A stretch of DNA of 30,496 nt from Saccharofermentans sp. Its GTDB lineage: Bacteria > Bacillota_A > Clostridia > Saccharofermentanales > Saccharofermentanaceae. Numbering within the stretch: the first letter of the stretch is position 1; the number at the start of each line of letters is the position of its first letter. Below are positions 25,452-30,496 of this stretch, one piece after another. The stretch is from the NCBI GenBank assembly GCA_024692105.1, contig JAILMZ010000035.1:1-30496 (forward strand), in the 5' to 3' direction. The translations under genes and the position numbers were made by a program. The notes beneath the pieces are model-generated. The model ran no database searches. It had not been told where the DNA came from and worked only from the letters and a program-made list of their open reading frames with translations.

Positions 25452-26576
25452 ATGACTAATGGGGAAAAACCAGTTTTATCTTCGCAATCTGACAACCGCC
25501 ATTACGGGTTGGATGCTCTGAAGTTCCTTTCGATGGTATTTGTGGTCATGCTCCACACCATCGGTCGCGGAGGAATGTACGGCAACGGTGATCACCTGAC
25601 ACGTTTCGTTGTTATGGCATTGTTCTATATTGCCACTCCTGCAGTAAATCTGTTTTCAATCCTTACTGGTTACCTGTCGTATTCGGATAATATAAAACCT
25701 CTTAATCGTCAAAGGCTTATATCGCTGTGGCTTCAAGTCGTTTTTTATAGTTTGCTCATTACGATTAGTTGCCATGTCCTCATTCCGGATGCAGTTATTG
25801 TTACTCCCAAAGATTATCTTGCTTCAGTGTTCCCCCTTTTCTTTAACACTTATTGGTACTTTACGGCTTTCTTCTTTATATCTATTCTCTCACCATTGGT
25901 AAACAAGGCGATCCGTTCTTTAAATGATCGTGATGCAAAGCGTGTTTTTATAGTTCTTACCTTCTTCTGTTCTATTTTGGCGAGTCTTTGCTACACTCGT
26001 AACCTCATCGAGTCTCATTCTTTTGCCTGGCTCTTCTCTCTTTACATTTTGGGTGCAATCATTAAAAAGACCCGCTTAGGTATGAGCACACCAACTACAG
26101 GATTGATTATCGGCATTATTGTTTGCAATATCTTTAATTGGTTAGTTACTTGGATTGGTGAGAATTATGTTTCCGGTTCTGATTGGTATTTTGCTATGCT
26201 AAGTGATTATGTCTCTCCCACCATAGTCTTGCAGACATTCTGCTATTTGTTTCTTTTCAATCGGATAACTGTAAAAGGCAAGTTGAAGAATATCTTGAGG
26301 TTTTTGTCTCCCAGTGTTTTCGCCGCATATCTAATCAATACACACCCCATTGTTTATGTGTATTTATTGGAGAATCTTTTTGCGCCGCTGACGGAAATCA
26401 ACCCGTTTGTATCTGCATTGATCGTGATTGCAGTTTCTTGTGCATTTGTGCTTTGCGCCTGCCTCATCGACAAGGTGCGTATTGCTTTGGGCAAGCTGCT
26501 CCGACTGAATATGATGATAGTCAGACTCGAGACTCTTTCGTTCAAGATCACAGATTCGATCACCGAAAAGTTGTAA
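25452..26576 (+). CDS. Acyltransferase-3 family membrane protein
   Basis: The 374-residue protein has about ten hydrophobic segments and the acyltransferase-3 signature near its start: HYGLDALKFLSMVFVVMLHT, with the likely catalytic His35, then an LFSILTGYL segment. Such enzymes move acetyl or other acyl groups across the membrane onto exported polysaccharides, peptidoglycan or lipids. Which sugar is modified here is unknown. It is on the opposite strand to its neighbours, is visibly richer in A/T, and lies between two hydrogenase-related operons, so horizontal acquisition is plausible. Only a modest GGAACAGGA precedes the ATG. It converges on the small membrane-protein gene with 6 bases between stops and no obvious terminator. 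Confidence 0.85.
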   Translation: MTNGEKPVLSSQSDNRHYGLDALKFLSMVFVVMLHTIGRGGMYGNGDHLTRFVVMALFYIATPAVNLFSILTGYLSYSDNIKPLNRQRLISLWLQVVFYSLLITISCHVLIPDAVIVTPKDYLASVFPLFFNTYWYFTAFFFISILSPLVNKAIRSLNDRDAKRVFIVLTFFCSILASLCYTRNLIESHSFAWLFSLYILGAIIKKTRLGMSTPTTGLIIGIIVCNIFNWLVTWIGENYVSGSDWYFAMLSDYVSPTIVLQTFCYLFLFNRITVKGKLKNILRFLSPSVFAAYLINTHPIVYVYLLENLFAPLTEINPFVSALIVIAVSCAFVLCACLIDKVRIALGKLLRLNMMIVRLETLSFKITDSITEKL

Positions 26577-26582
26577 GGCCTT

Positions 26583-26942
26583 TTATGCTCCGGAGGCTCT
26601 TAACTCGGCCTCGTGCTGCTGAGCATACGATGCAATCGAATAATCGTAAGCACATCCGATTACACCTATCAGAGCACCGAAGACCGCGTTGAGGATAATG
26701 AACACGACGATGTTATCCTTCCAGCTCTTGGCTGTCTGTGCAAGACCTGTCGGATCCTGTCTGGAATGTTCTGCCAGTTTCTTCCTGTTTACCGCACAGT
26801 AGATATTCCATGCACCGAAAAATATCGGCGTGACATACCAGAATCCGAAGACGATCTGGCAGATGCCCACGATCATCCAGAGTGTATATGAAGTATTGAG
26901 TTTGTGCAGGATCGTATTCAAAGCGACGTTGTTATCAGCCAT
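26583..26942 (-). CDS. Small membrane protein of unknown function
   Basis: The 119-residue protein has two to three hydrophobic segments (about 20-50, possibly split, and 77-100), with a basic, polar loop between them (NRKKLAEHSRQDPTG) and a charged C-terminus. I do not recognise the family with confidence; the layout resembles small TM2/DUF4190-like proteins of Firmicutes. The ATG has GGGAGG 7 bases upstream. A TATATA (complement of 26967-26972) lies 25 bases before the ATG, beyond the hydA terminator, so it may be transcribed on its own. Confidence 0.65.
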   Translation of the reverse strand: MADNNVALNTILHKLNTSYTLWMIVGICQIVFGFWYVTPIFFGAWNIYCAVNRKKLAEHSRQDPTGLAQTAKSWKDNIVVFIILNAVFGALIGVIGCAYDYSIASYAQQHEAELRASGA

Positions 26943-26995
26943 GGTTAACCTCCCTTATCTTTCCCTTATATAAAGCATAACCCCAAAACCGGAAA

Positions 26996-27025
26996 TAAAA
27001 AACAGGCGGATATGCATCCGCCTGT
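26996..27025 (-). terminator. Rho-independent terminator of the hydrogenase operon
   Basis: A perfect 10-bp stem ACAGGCGGAT/ATCCGCCTGT (27002-27011 with 27016-27025) with a 4-base loop is followed on the minus strand by a T-run. It lies 25 bases past the hydA stop codon. Confidence 0.92.
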
Positions 27026-27049
27026 CTTAATTCATCTTTGACTACACGA

Positions 27050-28825
27050 TTACTTGATCTCGTTGAAGCCCTCGCGTGCTGCGTATGTTGTGTGGAGCAG
27101 CTCGTGTGCCTTGTGGCTGTTAGGCTCACCAAGGAACTTCTCATAGAGCTCGATGATCTGAGGGTTGTTATGGGACTGACGCAGTGTCTGTCTCTCATCC
27201 TCTGAGTAGAGTGCCTGAGCTCTCTTCTCCTTGTATGTATCCATGATGTCATCAGGCTCATTGTGCAGGAAGCACTCTCTGACGTAAGGCTGACCACCAC
27301 CGTTGATACAACCACCCGGGCAGCCCATGATCTCGATGAACTGATACTTGGACTTGCCTTCACGGATCTCGTCGAGGAGAACCTTAGCGCTCTTCATGCC
27401 GGATGCGATAGCAACGTTAACTGTTGTGCCGTTGATATCGAGAGAAGCTTCTCTGATGCCTGCATCGTGGCCACGTACTGCCTTGAACTCGATAGGCTCG
27501 GACTCCTTGCCTGTGAGCTTGAAGTAAACAGTTCTGAGGGCTGCTTCCATAACGCCGCCTGTTACACCGAAGATAACACCTGCGCCTGTGTAATCGCCCA
27601 TGATATCCTGATCCCAATCCTCATCAGGGAGTCTGTCGAAGAGGATACCGCCGCGCTTGATCATACGAGCGAGCTCTCTTGTTGTGATAACTGCATCGAC
27701 ATCATCAAGGCCGTTAACCTTGAGCTGGTCTCTCTGTCTCTCGAACTTCTTTGCTGTACAAGGCATAACGGAAACAACGAAGATATCCTTAGGATCGATG
27801 CCGTTCTGCTCTGCCCAGTAAGACTTGATGATGGCACCCTGCATCTGGTGAGGAGACTTGCAGGAAGAAAGGTGATCGAGAAGATCTCCGTAGTTGTACT
27901 CTGCATAGTTGATCCATCCCGGTGAGCAGGAAGTGATCATAGGAAGTGTGCCGCCGTTTGTGAGTCTTCCGAGAAGCTCTGTGCCCTCTTCCATGATGGT
28001 AAGGTCAGCACCGAAGTTTACGTCGTAAACTCTTGCGAAACCGAGTCTTCTCATAGCAGCTGCCATCTTACCTGTAACAGGTGTTCCGATGGGATAGCCG
28101 AACTCTTCGCCGAGTGCTGCTCTTACGGCAGGAGCTGCCTGAGCGATAACTGTTTTGCCTGCAGCGAGTGCCTCGTCGATCTTGGAGATCTCGGAGTGCT
28201 CCATAAGAGCGCCTGTAGGGCAAACGTTAACGCACTGACCGCACTGGATACAAGGTGAATCTGCAAAAGATCTGTTCTCAGCAGGAGCAACGAAAGTATT
28301 GAAACCTCTGTTCTCGAAGCCGAGGATGCCGAGACCGTGAGCGTTCTTACATCTCTCGATGCAGCGTCCACAGAGGATGCACTTGGAAGTATCTCTTACG
28401 AGACCCGGAGCAACCTCATCGAAATGTGTCTCGGACTTAGCGCCCTGGAAAGCACCTTCCCTTGCGCCTGTAACATTAGCAACGTGAAGCAGCTCGCACT
28501 GACCGTTCTTGTCGCACTGCTGGCAGTTCATGTTGTGGTTTGAAAGAAGGAGCTCAACGCTGTGTCTTCTTGCTGCTGTTGCAGCAGGAGAAGAAATCTT
28601 GATCTCCATACCCTCGGATACGGGGTAAACGCAGCTTGCAACGAGTCCTCTTGCGCCTGTTGCCTCTACGAGACAAACACGGCATGAACCCTGGTTGCAC
28701 TCACCGTGGTTGAATGCACAGAGTGAAGGGATCTCATATCCGCACTTCTTAGCAGCTTCGAGGATGGTAAGTCCTTCCTCAACCTGATAGGAGATGCCCT
28801 CTATTTTAATATTAATCATCGCCAT
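27050..28825 (-). CDS. hydA: [FeFe] hydrogenase catalytic subunit (HydA/HndD type)
   Basis: The 591-residue protein reduces protons or oxidises H2. From the N-terminus it has a [2Fe-2S] domain (Cys36, 48, 51, 65), a His97/Cys101/104/110 [4Fe-4S] site, two ferredoxin clusters (Cys149/152/155/159 and 192/195/198/202), and the H-cluster domain. The latter has motifs L1 TSCSPGW (Cys300), L2 MPCTAKKFE (Cys355) and L3 MGCPGGCINGGGQP (Cys502, Cys506), and a small-subunit-like tail. In L1 a Ser (301) stands where many enzymes have the proton-relay Cys. Together with the NuoF-like partner this fits an NAD(P)-linked, probably electron-bifurcating, multimeric hydrogenase. Start supported by AAAGGAGG; 14 bases after the partner gene. 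It needs HydF and presumably HydE/HydG. Confidence 0.96.
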   Translation of the reverse strand: MAMINIKIEGISYQVEEGLTILEAAKKCGYEIPSLCAFNHGECNQGSCRVCLVEATGARGLVASCVYPVSEGMEIKISSPAATAARRHSVELLLSNHNMNCQQCDKNGQCELLHVANVTGAREGAFQGAKSETHFDEVAPGLVRDTSKCILCGRCIERCKNAHGLGILGFENRGFNTFVAPAENRSFADSPCIQCGQCVNVCPTGALMEHSEISKIDEALAAGKTVIAQAAPAVRAALGEEFGYPIGTPVTGKMAAAMRRLGFARVYDVNFGADLTIMEEGTELLGRLTNGGTLPMITSCSPGWINYAEYNYGDLLDHLSSCKSPHQMQGAIIKSYWAEQNGIDPKDIFVVSVMPCTAKKFERQRDQLKVNGLDDVDAVITTRELARMIKRGGILFDRLPDEDWDQDIMGDYTGAGVIFGVTGGVMEAALRTVYFKLTGKESEPIEFKAVRGHDAGIREASLDINGTTVNVAIASGMKSAKVLLDEIREGKSKYQFIEIMGCPGGCINGGGQPYVRECFLHNEPDDIMDTYKEKRAQALYSEDERQTLRQSHNNPQIIELYEKFLGEPNSHKAHELLHTTYAAREGFNEIK

Positions 28826-28839
28826 AGTAGTAACCTCCT

Positions 28840-30496
28840 TTAAGCTTTGGATATAGCACTGAATTTACAGTTGCTCATGCACAGACCGCACTTAACGCAC
28901 TTCTCGGGATCGATCTCGAACGAAGCGAGCTTGTGACCTTCGGGAATGTACTCTGTTCTTGTGATGCAGGAAGCAGGACAATTCTTAGCGCACATGCCGC
29001 AGCCGATACACTTATCCTTGTCGATCTTGTACTGCATAAGGCTCTTACAAACGTGAGCCGGGCACTTCTTGTCAACGATGTGAGCGATGTACTCGTCACG
29101 GAAGTGAGCAAGAGTGGAGTTAACAGGGTTGGAAGCTGTCTGGCCGAGAGCGCACAGAGAGTTTGTCTTGATGGTCTTGGAGAGCTCTTCGAGCTCGTCG
29201 AGATCTTCCATTGTGCCCTTGCCTTCGGTGATCTTTGTGAGGATCTCGAGGATTCTCTTTGTACCGATACGGCAGGGTGAGCACTTACCGCAGGACTCGT
29301 CGCAGATGAATTCCATATAGAACTTAGCAACGTCAACCATGCAGTTGTCTTCGTCCATTACGATAGCTCCGCCGGAACCCATCATGGAACCCTTCTGTAC
29401 GAGGTTATCAAAGTCGATAGGCTCGTCGAGGTATTCCTCTGTGAGGCATCCGCCCGAAGGACCACCTGTCTGGATAGCCTTGAACTTCTTGCCGTTCGGG
29501 ATACCGCCGCCGATGTCATAGATGAGCTCTCTCAGGGTCGTACCCATAGGAACTTCTACGAGACCTACGTTGTTTACCTTACCGCCGAGTGCGAATACCT
29601 TCGTGCCCTTGGACTTCTCTGTACCAACTGCTGCGAACTCAGCTGCGCCTTCTCTTAAGATGTAAGGAACGCATGCTAATGTCTCAACGTTGTTAACGCA
29701 TGTAGGCTTCTGCCAGAGACCCTTGATTGCAGGGAACGGCGGCCTCGGACGAGGCATACCGCGCTTACCTTCGATGGAGTTAAGGAGAGCTGTCTCCTCA
29801 CCGCAAACGAATGCGCCTGCACCGAGTCTGATGTGGCAGTCGAAGTTGAAGCCTGTGCCCATGATGTTCTCACCAAGGAGGCCTGCTTCTCTTGCCTGTG
29901 CGATAGCGATCTTAAGACGGCTAACTGCGATAGGGTACTCAGCACGTACATAGAAGTAACCTTCTGAAGCACCGAATGCATAACCTGCGATCATCATACC
30001 TTCGATAACGCCGAGAGGATTTCCCTCGAGGATGGAACGATCCATGAATGCACCCGGGTAGCCCTCGTCGCCGTTACATACAACATACTTCTGATCAGCG
30101 TCTACGTTCAGAGCGAACTGCCACTTTCTGCCTGTGGGGAATCCGCCGCCGCCACGGCCTCTGAGACCGGAAGCGAGAACTTCGTCGATAACTTCCTGCT
30201 GTGTCATGGACAGAGCCTTCTTCAGACCCTGGAATGCACCCATGCCGATTGCCTCATCAATATCCTCAGGATTTATGACGCCGCAGCCGTGAAGTGCAAC
30301 ACGGCGCTGCTTCTTGTAGAAAGTGATGTCTTCCTGCTTTGTAATCTTCTCCTGTGAAGAAGGATCAACATAAAGAAGCCTCTCGACGATCTGTCCGCCT
30401 ACGATATCTGTATCGATGATCTCTTCGACGTCGTCGATGGATACCATACGATAGAGTGTATCTTCAGGATAGATCTTAACGAAAGGTCCCTGTGAG
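28840..30496 (-). CDS. hydB: NuoF-like NAD(P)/FMN subunit of the hydrogenase (HydB), 5' end outside window
   Basis: This is the flavin subunit that exchanges electrons with NAD(P)H. The frame is open through the window edge: SQGPFVKIYPEDTLYR precedes the internal Met at 30447, and that N-terminal sequence is family-like, so the true start is beyond 30496. Visible features are GLRGRGGGGFPTGRKW (FMN and NAD site), CGEETALLNSIEG, the SCGKCSPCRIG [4Fe-4S] site, and a C-terminal double ferredoxin (CIGCGMCAKNCP and CVKCGLCMSNC). The usual full length is about 600; about 550 residues are present. A thioredoxin-like HydC (NuoE) gene is expected upstream, out of view. The extra ferredoxin domain is the form found in bifurcating hydrogenases. 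Confidence 0.95.
   Translation of the reverse strand, partial: SQGPFVKIYPEDTLYRMVSIDDVEEIIDTDIVGGQIVERLLYVDPSSQEKITKQEDITFYKKQRRVALHGCGVINPEDIDEAIGMGAFQGLKKALSMTQQEVIDEVLASGLRGRGGGGFPTGRKWQFALNVDADQKYVVCNGDEGYPGAFMDRSILEGNPLGVIEGMMIAGYAFGASEGYFYVRAEYPIAVSRLKIAIAQAREAGLLGENIMGTGFNFDCHIRLGAGAFVCGEETALLNSIEGKRGMPRPRPPFPAIKGLWQKPTCVNNVETLACVPYILREGAAEFAAVGTEKSKGTKVFALGGKVNNVGLVEVPMGTTLRELIYDIGGGIPNGKKFKAIQTGGPSGGCLTEEYLDEPIDFDNLVQKGSMMGSGGAIVMDEDNCMVDVAKFYMEFICDESCGKCSPCRIGTKRILEILTKITEGKGTMEDLDELEELSKTIKTNSLCALGQTASNPVNSTLAHFRDEYIAHIVDKKCPAHVCKSLMQYKIDKDKCIGCGMCAKNCPASCITRTEYIPEGHKLASFEIDPEKCVKCGLCMSNCKFSAISKA

Noticed and set aside
30447..30496. Start of hydB at the Met at 30447
   Set aside because: The frame stays open to the window edge and encodes family-like sequence, so this Met is internal.

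Overview
The window looks like chromosome from an anaerobic Firmicute of the Clostridia. Support comes from the ctsR-mcsA-mcsB-clpC heat-shock operon behind CtsR heptad operators, strong AGGAGG-type ribosome binding sites, a bifurcating-type [FeFe] hydrogenase and a ferredoxin-like aldo/keto reductase. The species cannot be named from sequence alone. Nearly everything is on the minus strand. The only clear plus-strand genes are a lone nuclease-like gene (6917-7696) and an acyltransferase (25452-26576) preceded by a broken gene remnant.

Layout, left to right. At 1-105 is the N-terminus of phosphoglycerate kinase. At 299-1606 is a PlsC-type acyltransferase with a long zinc-ribbon-bearing C-terminus. 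At 1727-6551 is the CtsR regulon operon (ctsR, mcsA, mcsB, clpC); its McsB seems to have lost conserved arginine-kinase residues. At 6740-6860 are two diverged 60-bp tandem modules of GTTTCA motifs, followed by a PD-(D/E)XK-like nuclease gene. At 7745-13482 are a DUF1846 protein, a metallo-beta-lactamase-fold hydrolase, an aldo/keto reductase, an HdeD-like membrane protein and a GH25 lysozyme.

The centre of interest is 13549-24873, one minus-strand run of eleven closely spaced or overlapping genes. In transcription order these are a NifH-like ATPase, a NifD-like and a NifK-like protein, HypF, HypC, HypD, HypE, a TM1266-type iron-only hydrogenase regulator, a second NifD-like and NifK-like pair, and HydF. 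Many junctions are ATGA, GTGA or TAATG overlaps, so this is almost certainly one translationally coupled operon. HypCDEF build the Fe(CN)2CO unit of [NiFe] hydrogenases, HydF carries the [2Fe] unit of [FeFe] hydrogenases, and NifH/D/K-like sets perform ATP-driven reductions or scaffold metalloclusters. No HypA, HypB, [NiFe] hydrogenase, HydE, HydG, NifB or standard NifEN is in the window. The combination suggests an undescribed system for making, modifying or repairing an iron cofactor with CN/CO ligands, perhaps serving the nearby [FeFe] hydrogenase; that function is inference.

At 25067-26576 is an AT-richer plus-strand patch with a frameshifted phosphotransferase-like remnant and an acyltransferase-3 membrane enzyme. 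At 26583-26942 is a small membrane protein. At 27050-30496 are the catalytic subunit and the NuoF-like subunit (5' end outside the window) of an NAD(P)-linked, probably electron-bifurcating [FeFe] hydrogenase.
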